A program made the position numbers and the translations under genes. The notes beneath the pieces are model-generated. The model saw nothing but the letters and a program-made list of their open reading frames with translations. It was not told the origin of the DNA and searched no databases. DNA of 6,358 nt from Crocinitomicaceae bacterium. Lineage in GTDB: Bacteria > Bacteroidota > Bacteroidia > Flavobacteriales_D > Crocinitomicaceae. This document shows positions 1-6,300 of this stretch, in pieces (the first letter of the stretch is position 1; each line of letters starts with the position of its first letter). The DNA is taken from assembly GCA_015662935.1 (NCBI GenBank), contig DQTF01000212.1, positions 1 to 6,358 on the forward strand, given 5' to 3'.

Positions 1-768
1 AGCACGGTTGACCAAGCAATCCAGAAGACCGACGAAATCATCGCAAAAACTGAAAGGTTAAAGAAGGGTTTGATGCAGGAGCTTCTCAGCGGAAGAGTGA
101 GGATTAGGGAAGAAGACGGTAGGATTAGCTTCTATCGGGAGACAAGGTTTAAGGATACGGAGATTGGTAAGATTCCTGAGGATTGGGAGGTTGTCAGGTT
201 GGGGGAGGTAATAAACTATAAGAAAGGAAAGAAGCCCAAGAAATTGTTTGATATCTGGAAGGATACATATTTACCTTATCTTACAGCAGAATTTTTTAGA
301 ACAGGTCGGCCAGATAAATTCGTTGATACGAGTAAAGAAACAGGAATTGAAATAGTTAATTCTGATGATATCGTACTAATTTGGGATGGTTCAAACGCTG
401 GTGACGTTTTCAGAGGATTAAAAGGCGTTCTTGCTTCTACAATGGTTAAAATTGACGTTAAGGATCCCAATAAAGTATGTAAAAATTTTATTTATTATTT
501 TTTGAAGACAAAATTTAGTATATTGAATACACAAACAACCGGTTCAACCATTCCACATGTAAGCAAAACTGTTTTTGAAAACCTCCCAATCCCCCTTCCA
601 CCCATCCCAGAACAGCGAAAAATCGCTGAAATTCTCTCAACAATTGATAAAAAGCTCGAAATCGAAAGGAAGGAAAAGGAAAAGCTCAAAAGAATAAAGA
701 AGGGACTCATGGATGTTCTTCTAACTGGCAGGGTGAGGGTGAAGCTTGATGTACAGTCAGGAACTTGA
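1..768 (+). CDS. hsdS: Type I restriction enzyme specificity subunit HsdS, 3' part (5' end outside window)
   Basis: HsdS recognises the bipartite target sequence and holds the HsdM and HsdR subunits. The frame is open from base 1 with no start codon of its own, so the true start lies upstream; the TTG/ATG at 70-75 falls inside a conserved helix and is not a credible start. Visible residues 1-35 are the end of the central conserved coiled coil (KKGLMQELLSGRVRI). About 56-195 form the second target-recognition domain, opening with GKIPEDWEVVRLGEV and containing DDIVLIWDGSNAG. Residues 199-206 are the family hallmark LPPIPEQR, followed by the distal conserved helix ending KKGLMDVLLTGRVRV. The two helices are 35 aa each and align without gaps at 16 identical positions, the usual HsdS half-repeat. 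The first recognition domain is not in the window, so specificity cannot be judged. The end overlaps the hsdM start by 20 bases. Family assignment is very secure. Confidence 0.95.
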   Translation, partial: STVDQAIQKTDEIIAKTERLKKGLMQELLSGRVRIREEDGRISFYRETRFKDTEIGKIPEDWEVVRLGEVINYKKGKKPKKLFDIWKDTYLPYLTAEFFRTGRPDKFVDTSKETGIEIVNSDDIVLIWDGSNAGDVFRGLKGVLASTMVKIDVKDPNKVCKNFIYYFLKTKFSILNTQTTGSTIPHVSKTVFENLPIPLPPIPEQRKIAEILSTIDKKLEIERKEKEKLKRIKKGLMDVLLTGRVRVKLDVQSGT

Positions 769-1318
769 AGAAAAGCTAAGGGAAAAAATTTCGGAAATAG
801 CTGAAAACTTGGGAGGTGACTTAGATTACAAGGTTTTGCTCACCTTGATGTTTTACAAGGTATTGAGCGACAAGTGGTTGGAAAAGGTTGAAGAATATTC
901 TGATAAGTTTACAGAAACTCAGGCGTACATTCTTGCGAACAGGAGTTACTACATTCTTTATGATGAGAGCGAGAAGGAGCTTCTGACTTGGCACGAATCC
1001 GTAAAAGAAAGAGAAAGTTCAGCAAGAATAATATCAAACCTTTCAAGGATTATCAAGCTGAATCCTGAGTTTGACCGTATGGACGTTTTAGTAGAGAACT
1101 TGAAGATATTTACGGCTCCGGAATACATTGAAAGGCTTGAAAAAATTATCAACGGTTTTAGCACTATAGATTTTTCCAAAGTTCCACCAGAAGTTTTAAA
1201 CTCAATATTCATGTGGATACTCAGCAGTTACGTGCCAGAAGAGAAATCTCAAAAGAAATCCGGCAAGAAGGGGAAGAGTTTAGAGTTACACCTCCAGAAG
1301 TTGGCATACTTCTTGTGA
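749..1318 (+). CDS. hsdM: HsdM N-terminal domain, 5' fragment of a frameshifted type I methyltransferase subunit
   Basis: This frame encodes the helical N-terminal domain of HsdM, which contacts HsdS and DNA. Evidence is the early block LGGDLDYKVLLTLMFYKVLSD, split here as LGGDLDYKVLL and TLMFYKVLSD, typical of the HsdM N-domain, and the block PPEVLNSIFMWILSSYVPEE, which in the family leads straight into the TPPEV motif of the catalytic domain. Here the frame instead runs on through about 20 unrelated residues (after KSQK) and stops at 1316-1318, while the expected continuation is in the frame one base back. I prefer ATG 749 over TTG 746 because a GGGTGA ribosome site at 737-742 sits 6 bases before it. 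The start lies inside the last 20 bases of hsdS, so translation is probably coupled. The product alone would be about 189 aa and lacks any catalytic motif. It is either the 5' half of a pseudogene, an assembly or sequencing indel, or the zero-frame product of a recoded gene. Confidence 0.85.
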   Translation: MYSQELEEKLREKISEIAENLGGDLDYKVLLTLMFYKVLSDKWLEKVEEYSDKFTETQAYILANRSYYILYDESEKELLTWHESVKERESSARIISNLSRIIKLNPEFDRMDVLVENLKIFTAPEYIERLEKIINGFSTIDFSKVPPEVLNSIFMWILSSYVPEEKSQKKSGKKGKSLELHLQKLAYFL

Positions 1319-2286
1319 AACTTCTTGATATCCAGCCAAATTCCACGGTTCTTGATCCAGCTCTGGGTTCAGGAAGCTTCCTCGTTTACGCTTACAGGCA
1401 TGCAGAAAGAAAGGAATTCGAGCCTCCGATTATGCTTTACGGACAGGAAATAAGACCCTACATTGCGGCGATAGCTAAAATCAACATGATACTAAACGGG
1501 ATAAAGAACTACCAAATCTTTGTTGGTGATAGCCTGGCAAATCCCCAGTTCTCTAACTTAGAGATAGATTACGTGCTAACAGATCCTCAATGGAACCAGA
1601 AATATGATGTTGACAACCTAAAAACAAAGCCTGAAGTTAAGAGGATTTACACGACCTACGCAACGAACGGTTTTCCGCCAAAAAACTCAATGGACTGGGG
1701 GTGGATTCAGTTACTGCTATACTTCTCCAAAAAGAAAGCAGGAATAGTAATAGATAATGGAGCTTTGTTCAGGACGAATACCAAAAGCGAGAAAAGAATA
1801 AGAAAAGAGATTGTAGAGGCGGATTTGATTGAAGCAATAATTCAACTCCCACCAGTATTTGGTAAGGATAAAAGAACTGGAGCAATAATAATTTTCAATA
1901 AAAACAAGTCCGAGGAAAGAAGAGGTAAAATATTGTTTATAAATGCGATTGAAGAATACGAGGAACATCCAGAAATATCTGCTATGAACAGAATCGGAGA
2001 GAGACACATTGAAAAAATTCTGAACGCTTACAGAGAATTCAAAAACATTGAAGGTTTTGCAAAAGCTGTAACTCTTGAAGAAATTGCAAAAAACGACTAC
2101 AATTTGAACGTCAGCCTTTATGTAATGCCTATTGAAGAAACAGAAGAAATTGATTTGGAAAAGGAGATAGATGACATTGTAAACATAGAAAAGGAAAGAA
2201 ACGAAATTATTTTAAAAATAACTGAGCTAACAAAAAATATAGCGTCAGTACTAAAAGGAGGACAGTACCATGACTCTTCAGCCTGA
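1213..2286 (+). CDS. hsdM: HsdM catalytic domain (N6-adenine methyltransferase), 3' fragment of frameshifted hsdM
   Basis: This frame carries the S-adenosylmethionine-dependent methyltransferase domain that methylates adenine in the HsdS target. Counting from GTG 1213, residues 22-30 give EFRVTPPEV, 48-54 the SAM-binding motif I DPALGSG, 79 the motif II acidic residue (GQE), 106 motif III (GDS) and 124-127 motif IV. Motif IV reads DPQW where the family normally has N/D-P-P-F/Y/W. Later blocks such as IVIDNGALFR, EAIIQLPPVFG and TGAIIIFNKNK are normal HsdM. Only sequence after about residue 14 matches the family, no ribosome site precedes GTG 1213, and the next ATG codons lie beyond motif I, so independent initiation looks unlikely. 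The fragment is best read as a continuation of the 749 frame. Joined, the two give about 511 aa, a normal HsdM length. The last codons run through the hsdR ribosome site and overlap hsdR by 17 bases. Activity is uncertain because of the frame break and motif IV. Confidence 0.88.
   Translation: MDTQQLRARREISKEIRQEGEEFRVTPPEVGILLVKLLDIQPNSTVLDPALGSGSFLVYAYRHAERKEFEPPIMLYGQEIRPYIAAIAKINMILNGIKNYQIFVGDSLANPQFSNLEIDYVLTDPQWNQKYDVDNLKTKPEVKRIYTTYATNGFPPKNSMDWGWIQLLLYFSKKKAGIVIDNGALFRTNTKSEKRIRKEIVEADLIEAIIQLPPVFGKDKRTGAIIIFNKNKSEERRGKILFINAIEEYEEHPEISAMNRIGERHIEKILNAYREFKNIEGFAKAVTLEEIAKNDYNLNVSLYVMPIEETEEIDLEKEIDDIVNIEKERNEIILKITELTKNIASVLKGGQYHDSSA
1247..1262 (+). other. hsdM: Frame break in hsdM (one base short; candidate indel or -1 slip site)
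   Basis: The conserved HsdM reading passes from the 749 frame to the frame one base back in this stretch, TCTCAAAAGAAATCC. Reading CAA AAG and then stepping back one base gives ...EEKSQK-EIRQEGEEF-TPPEV, which restores the family pattern. A run of five A instead of four at 1251-1254 would do the same in DNA. A-AAG is a known slippery tetramer in bacteria, but no obvious downstream hairpin or pseudoknot is visible, and the preceding codon (CAA to TCA) re-pairs poorly. A simple one-base deletion, natural or technical, is the easier explanation. Confidence 0.75.
2256..2261 (+). promoter_or_regulatory. Strong ribosome binding site for hsdR
   Basis: AGGAGG ends 8 bases before ATG 2270 and is a near-perfect match to the 3' end of archaeal 16S rRNA. 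It lies inside the last codons of hsdM (it encodes part of the KGGQ tail), so hsdR has its own strong initiation signal and may be made even when translation of hsdM ends early at 1318. Confidence 0.85.
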
Positions 2287-5200
2287 AGATATTGTTCATA
2301 AAGAAATAAAGGACCGTCTTATCGAAATAGGCTGGAAAGATGGAAATTCTGAACTAAAAATACCCGAGCATACATTGATTGAGCACTACTATCTGCCGGA
2401 AATTCTTGAGAAAAAAATTGTAGAAATTAACGGAGAAGAATTTTCCAAGCTACGAGAAGAGGAGAAAAGGGAGGTAATTGAGAAGATCTTCAATGAGCTG
2501 AACTCGAGAGAAGAAAGGATTTTATATTACCTGAAATATGGAGTTAAGATTAAGGTCGGGAAAGAGATTTTCACATTCAACCTGATAGACCATCAAAAGC
2601 CAAAGAGAAATTACTTCTTCTTCCTTCACGAAGCCAAGTTCAAAGGCTCACCTGACAACAGCAAGCCGGACTTTACACTTTTTATAAACGGAATACCCAT
2701 TGTCATAATAGAGGCAAAACCAGAATCAGTCCCCTTTTCTCACAAACAGGCGTTGAAAGACATAAGAAGCTATGAGATGAGATCTCCGGATCTTTTCAGA
2801 TTCGTTCAGTTTGCTGTAGCTTATGGTGATGAAAAGCGCTACACACCAACGTTGCCTAACTGGGAGAGAAAAGAAATTCAGAGCTTTTCCTTTAACTGGA
2901 AAGACGACATTTTTGATCTCTTAAGACCGTCGAGACTTGTAGAATTTATAAAATACTTTGTATTTTTCTGGAATCCTGAAGAGGGTGTCAGGAGAAAACT
3001 GATCGCGAGATGGAACCAGTACCGAGCAACGAAAAGAGCGATGAAAAGGATAGATGAACACATAAAGGGTGGAAAAAATAAAGGACTGATATGGCACTGG
3101 CAGGGGAGCGGTAAAACTTTTACGATGTTCTTTATAGCCAATTACTTCCTTGACCGGTACTATTCTCAGAACCCCGTGGTATTCTTCGTAGTTGACAGAC
3201 AGGATCTCGAAAGGCAACTTGATGAAGTTCTAAAATCTATTCAAGAGGAGAAATTCAGAAGTCTTTACAGGAAAATAGAAAGCATTTCCGAGTTATGCAG
3301 AGTAATTGAGACCTTAAAGGAAAGCGAGTTCTCAAAAAATATAATTCCTCGCGGTGTTTACCTAACAACAATCCAAAAATTCCAGAGAGGTCAGTCTGAT
3401 TTTGTAGGTTTAAGCGAGAAAGAGGATCAAGAAGCTACACAGAGAATATATTCTCTACTTCACAAGCTTGCAGAGAGATATCTGAAACATCTCGAAAAAA
3501 GCGATCCAGAAGAATACCGCAAAGCTATAGAGAAACTCTCATCTTTGAAAGGAAAAGATAAAGAGAAGTACATTCTTGAGTTGGGTGGTGTTAAAAGCAA
3601 ATTCGTTCTGTTCCTGATAGATGAAGCTCACAGGAGCCATTACAATACCCTCGGGGCAATGAGGAAAGCGAGTTTTCCGAACTGTATAACTTTTGGTTTC
3701 ACCGGAACTCCTATCTTTAAGCATGAAAGAAACACATTTCTGGAATTCTCTTATCCTCAGGAGAAAGAGTACTACCTTGATGTTTATTTCATCGGTGAGT
3801 CAATAAGAGACGGTTTCACCCTCCCAATTGTTTACGAGGTGATTAAAGAAGGAGACATAAAAGCTGAGGGAATTCAAATAAAATTGACTGAAAGGGAAAT
3901 AGCAGATTTCATAAAAGAGTACATGAAAAAGCGTGGCGAGATAGATAAGCTTTTAGAAGCGAAGATAACCAAGAAAGACATCCGAGACAATATCACAAAG
4001 GCAAAAGTAATTCTCCTCAATCCTGAGAGGATAGACAAGCTTGCAAAATACATTGTTAACAGGATTGAAGAAGACACAGAGAATTTCAAGTTCAAAGCCA
4101 TGGTTGTCGCTGTCAACAGACTAGCATGCGTGAGATACAAGAAAGCACTGGATAAATATTTGGTAGAAAAGTTTGGAGAAGAAGCGAGAAAGTGGGCTGA
4201 AATTGTGATGACATACAACTACAAGGAAACCGAAAAGGAGATTCTTGAATACATGGAAGAGCTCAGGAAAAGAAGAGGAAACAAAGATTACAATGAGATA
4301 AACAGAGAGATACAAGATGAGTTTAAAAACAAGGATGATCCAAAGATTCTGATAGTTACAGACATGCTCCTCACAGGTTTTGATGCTCCGAGACTCAGAG
4401 TTATGTATCTGGATAAGCCGCTCTACGAGCACAGACTTCTGCAAGCCATAGCAAGGGTTAACAGACCTTACGATGATAAAGAGTACGGGCTTATTGTCGA
4501 TTCTATTGGACTTATGGAGCATCTTACAAAGACTATGGCAATTTACAACCTCCTTGCTGATGAAGATGCTATGATTCGGCAAGATTTGGAACTTAACCTC
4601 ATGAGCTCCATCGAGCAGAAGTTCTCAGAGTTTGAGCTCAGGTTTAACAAGTTAAAGGAAGAGTTGAAGATGCTCAAAGTTGGAGAGGAAGAGGTGGGGA
4701 TAGATCTTGATGCTGTAAAGAACGCACTAAAGACTGGTGAAGGAAAGGAAGAGCTACAGGCTAAGATAAAAATGCTTGCAATGCTCCATACAGAAGACAT
4801 AAACTTGTCAGCTAGACTCGTGAAACTTGTAAATGAGATGAGAAGTATTCTGAGGCTCTATAAAGCTCTCGGAGCGTATACCCAGAAAATAGTTTATATC
4901 GACGATATTCAGGCTCTCGCATACATTTACTACAAATTGAGAGCTATAATATTCCCCAGAACTGCGAAACTCGGAAAAGATTTCTGGAACGAGCTTAGAT
5001 CTTACATCTATCAGAAAACAATTGTTGAGGAATTCAAAGAGATTGGAAAAACGAAACTCGAACCTGAGAAGATAGAAAAGCTTGCTTCCGATTTCGCCGA
5101 GAAATTTGGAGAAGAAGAACTTAGAAGAAAGATAATCAATCAGCTGGCTGATTACTTCTTCTACATCAGAAATTTCGTAAGAGAAAAAATGCACGATCCT

Positions 5201-5614
5201 GTTTACAGGCAAATAGCGGAGAAAATTGAAAGGTTAAGAATAGAATGGATAATGAGAGTTGTAAATACGAAAACATTCCTTGCAAAACTTAGAGCAATCG
5301 AGGATGAGATGAAAGAGTATAGAAAGAAAATAGAAGGCAAATCACTTGAAGAAAGATTGAAAGAAAGCATGAGTTATTACGTGAAGCAGAGAACGAATAA
5401 AAACGTTGATTTTACAAGCGCTGAAAAATATCTCAAGAATCTGGTTTCTCGAAAAATAAAGATACTTCCAGGGCACGAGAGAGAACTCAAAACTAGAATT
5501 TTGGAGGATCTGTTCTTAGCGGGTGTGAAAGAAAATGAAGCTGTAAAACTGACTGATGAACTTGTAGATTACATAAAGGAGGAGCTGGAGAGGATATGGA
5601 ACGAAAAGAAGTAA
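2270..5614 (+). CDS. hsdR: Type I restriction enzyme endonuclease/translocase subunit HsdR
   Basis: HsdR joins the S/M complex, pumps DNA using ATP and cuts unmethylated DNA. The 1114-aa protein is complete and slightly long for the family. The N-terminal nuclease domain carries a PD-(D/E)xK site: D134 (KPDF), E148 and K150 (IIEAK). The first RecA-like domain has Walker A at 277-283 (WQGSGKT, K282), the DEAH box at 451-454 and motif III TGTP at 478-481. The second RecA-like domain has motif V around 698-705 (DMLLTGFD) and motif VI at 725-733 (QAIARVNRP). The remaining roughly 370 residues are charged, helical and coiled-coil-like, as in the family's C-terminal assembly region. No catalytic residue appears lost and no frame break is seen. 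ATG 2270 is chosen for its AGGAGG site and because it gives the expected N-terminus. It overlaps hsdM by 17 bases and the downstream peptidase by 19. Lysine and glutamate richness matches its neighbours. Confidence 0.96.
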   Translation: MTLQPEDIVHKEIKDRLIEIGWKDGNSELKIPEHTLIEHYYLPEILEKKIVEINGEEFSKLREEEKREVIEKIFNELNSREERILYYLKYGVKIKVGKEIFTFNLIDHQKPKRNYFFFLHEAKFKGSPDNSKPDFTLFINGIPIVIIEAKPESVPFSHKQALKDIRSYEMRSPDLFRFVQFAVAYGDEKRYTPTLPNWERKEIQSFSFNWKDDIFDLLRPSRLVEFIKYFVFFWNPEEGVRRKLIARWNQYRATKRAMKRIDEHIKGGKNKGLIWHWQGSGKTFTMFFIANYFLDRYYSQNPVVFFVVDRQDLERQLDEVLKSIQEEKFRSLYRKIESISELCRVIETLKESEFSKNIIPRGVYLTTIQKFQRGQSDFVGLSEKEDQEATQRIYSLLHKLAERYLKHLEKSDPEEYRKAIEKLSSLKGKDKEKYILELGGVKSKFVLFLIDEAHRSHYNTLGAMRKASFPNCITFGFTGTPIFKHERNTFLEFSYPQEKEYYLDVYFIGESIRDGFTLPIVYEVIKEGDIKAEGIQIKLTEREIADFIKEYMKKRGEIDKLLEAKITKKDIRDNITKAKVILLNPERIDKLAKYIVNRIEEDTENFKFKAMVVAVNRLACVRYKKALDKYLVEKFGEEARKWAEIVMTYNYKETEKEILEYMEELRKRRGNKDYNEINREIQDEFKNKDDPKILIVTDMLLTGFDAPRLRVMYLDKPLYEHRLLQAIARVNRPYDDKEYGLIVDSIGLMEHLTKTMAIYNLLADEDAMIRQDLELNLMSSIEQKFSEFELRFNKLKEELKMLKVGEEEVGIDLDAVKNALKTGEGKEELQAKIKMLAMLHTEDINLSARLVKLVNEMRSILRLYKALGAYTQKIVYIDDIQALAYIYYKLRAIIFPRTAKLGKDFWNELRSYIYQKTIVEEFKEIGKTKLEPEKIEKLASDFAEKFGEEELRRKIINQLADYFFYIRNFVREKMHDPVYRQIAEKIERLRIEWIMRVVNTKTFLAKLRAIEDEMKEYRKKIEGKSLEERLKESMSYYVKQRTNKNVDFTSAEKYLKNLVSRKIKILPGHERELKTRILEDLFLAGVKENEAVKLTDELVDYIKEELERIWNEKK
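5578..5590 (+). promoter_or_regulatory. Ribosome binding site region of the metallopeptidase gene, within the hsdR 3' end
   Basis: Two purine-rich matches precede ATG 5596 inside the last hsdR codons: GGAGG at 5578-5582 (13-base spacing, rather long) and GGAG at 5587-5590 (5-base spacing). Either supports ATG 5596 as the start and coupled translation with hsdR, whose stop is at 5612-5614. Confidence 0.6.
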
Positions 5615-5988
5615 TAAGACTCTTTAGAGAAGTTGTTAGAGAACTCGGCTTGGAGAAAGTAGTTAGAATCAGAATTGTTCCTATGAAAAGGAAAATAGCA
5701 TCTTTTTCTTTTAAAACTAAAACTCTGAGAATAAATCGTAATATTGTCGAAATTTTCGATGAGAAGCTCATGAGGTTCATAATTCTGCATGAACTCATAC
5801 ATTTTAAGATAAATGACGTAAACCATGGAAAAGAGTTTTTCGAGGAGTTGGGAAGGTATTACTCAGAAAAAACGATGAAAAGTCTGGAAATTGAGATAAT
5901 TAAGAGGCTTATTTCTAGTTCAAATCTAAATTCTGAGATTATTCACTTTCCTCAATCCCCTGACAGCTCCACCTCGCGAGAACCGTAA
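5596..5988 (+). CDS. Small HExxH zinc metallopeptidase, YgjP/DUF45 (SprT/WLM-like) type
   Basis: A 130-aa protein with a gluzincin-type zinc site: H65-E66-L-I-H69, then H77 in NHGKEFF. This resembles the HELxHxxxxNHxxxFW signature of the YgjP/DUF45 family, with a slightly longer gap between the second and third histidines. The preceding segment (KTLRINRNI, then DEKLMRFIILHE) also fits that family, in which a strand carrying an Asn precedes the active-site helix. E66 would be the catalytic base and H65, H69 and H77 the zinc ligands. It is much shorter than typical YgjP proteins of about 230 aa and looks like a minimal catalytic core. There is no signal peptide or membrane segment, so it should act in the cytoplasm. 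It overlaps hsdR by 19 bases and so belongs to the RM operon. To my knowledge DUF45-type genes recur beside type I RM genes, but their substrate is unknown. Residues after about 107 look unconserved, and the last 50 bases lie opposite a minus-strand ORF. Confidence 0.85.
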   Translation: MERKEVIRLFREVVRELGLEKVVRIRIVPMKRKIASFSFKTKTLRINRNIVEIFDEKLMRFIILHELIHFKINDVNHGKEFFEELGRYYSEKTMKSLEIEIIKRLISSSNLNSEIIHFPQSPDSSTSREP

Positions 5989-6127
5989 TAGCTCCTGAAA
6001 TTACGATCATCACTGCAAGGCATGCAAACCACAGCCTCGTAATTTCCAGAGTGTATACTACAACAAAGAGCATGGCAAAAATTAACAGCGCAAATACAAG
6101 GATTCTAACATGTTCAGTAAACTGTAT
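5939..6127 (-). CDS. Putative small two-helix membrane protein with ATA in the start position (possibly broken)
   Basis: On the minus strand a 62-codon frame runs from ATA (6127-6125) to TAA (5941-5939). It contains two clear hydrophobic stretches, about residues 8-25 (RILVFALLIFAMLFVVVY) and 33-51 (WFACLAVMIVISGAITVLA), joined by a short charged turn (LEITR), with a soluble tail ending GIEESE. Five bases before the ATA lies AGGAGGTG (6140-6133), an essentially perfect ribosome binding site. There is no ATG, GTG or TTG in frame between the upstream stop near 6164 and codon 19. So it either starts at ATA, has lost an ATG by a single G-to-A change, or starts at the internal ATG (6073), which would cut the first helix. 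It converges on the metallopeptidase gene and overlaps its end by 50 bases. I do not recognise the family, and no function can be proposed beyond membrane location. Confidence 0.42.
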   Translation of the reverse strand: MQFTEHVRILVFALLIFAMLFVVVYTLEITRLWFACLAVMIVISGAITVLARWSCQGIEESE

Positions 6128-6250
6128 GCCTCCACCTCCTGTAGGCGTAGCACAGAACCGCGGTCACACAACTCCTTATCCTGCACCGGATGCAGGATTT
6201 TGAGGGAGCTTGAGAAACTTCTGGAAAGATTGAAGCATTCTCTCCAGTAA
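6110..6250 (+). CDS. Doubtful 46-aa ORF with a CxxC and an amphipathic C-terminal helix
   Basis: ATG 6110 to TAA 6248-6250, preceded by AAGGA at 6098-6102. The product has a Cys/Arg/Ser-rich N-terminal half, a CTGC motif at residues 25-28 and a strongly helical end (RILRELEKLLERLKHSL). The helix looks protein-like, but the first half is antisense to the leader and start region of the minus-strand ORF and the stem-loop falls inside it. It may be chance, or a remnant of a longer gene. I recognise no family. Confidence 0.15.
   Translation: MFSKLYASTSCRRSTEPRSHNSLSCTGCRILRELEKLLERLKHSLQ
6133..6140 (-). promoter_or_regulatory. Very strong ribosome binding site for the minus-strand membrane ORF
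   Basis: Read on the minus strand this is AGGAGGTG, an eight-base complement to the archaeal 16S 3' end, placed 5 bases before the ATA codon at 6127. The match and spacing make chance less likely and are the main reason to believe the ORF is or was translated. Confidence 0.5.
6178..6198. repeat. Perfect 8-bp inverted repeat (stem-loop)
   Basis: The arms ATCCTGCA (6178-6185) and TGCAGGAT (6191-6198) are exact reverse complements around a 5-base loop CCGGA. On the + strand the right arm is followed by only TTT, so it is not a classic intrinsic terminator. It lies about 50 bases upstream of the minus-strand start region, so it could be an operator or a structured leader for that gene, or simply the fold-back end of the RM locus. 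Confidence 0.55.
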
Positions 6251-6253
6251 CTC

Positions 6254-6268
6254 TTTTAGGATGTTTTT
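6254..6268 (+). terminator. Candidate oligo-T transcription terminator
   Basis: Runs of four T (6254-6257) and five T (6264-6268) lie 10 bases apart on the + strand. Archaeal RNA polymerase commonly stops at such T-tracts without a hairpin. They could end the RM operon transcript if it reads past 5988, since no T-run is seen between 5988 and 6254. Support is weak because short T-runs are frequent in AT-rich DNA. Confidence 0.25.
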
Positions 6269-6300
6269 AACCACTATTCAATAATAACCTGGTAGCTGTT

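Noticed and set aside
70..75. TTG/ATG at 70-75 as the hsdS start.
   Set aside because: The frame is open to the window edge and residues before it (STVDQAIQKTDEI) match the conserved HsdS helix, so the gene is cut by the window.
1213..1215. GTG 1213 as an independent start giving a separate, natural methyltransferase gene.
   Set aside because: No ribosome site precedes it, its first dozen residues do not resemble HsdM, and the matching family sequence at that position is in the other frame.
3098..3118. Trp and Gln around the HsdR Walker A (HWQGSGKT) as a defect.
   Set aside because: Residues before GSGKT vary in HsdR proteins, and the Gly, Lys and Thr that bind nucleotide are all present.
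4121..4582. A 153-codon open frame on the minus strand within hsdR, and similar minus-strand frames at 276-470, 958-1212, 1717-2007, 2878-3217, 3874-4218, 4543-5212 and 5493-5826.
   Set aside because: All lie opposite well-supported coding sequence, have low-complexity Ser/Phe/Leu-rich products that mirror Lys/Glu-rich sense codons, and lack ribosome sites or recognisable domains.
6038..6160. Possible C/D box guide RNA or tRNA in the tail region.
   Set aside because: One C-box-like GTGATGA occurs on the minus strand near 6010 but inside the membrane ORF and without a suitable D box or terminal stem; no tRNA arms are visible.
6157..6164. 8-bp palindrome ACCGCGGT as an operator.
   Set aside because: Short self-complementary octamers arise by chance, there is no second copy, and flanking symmetry does not extend.
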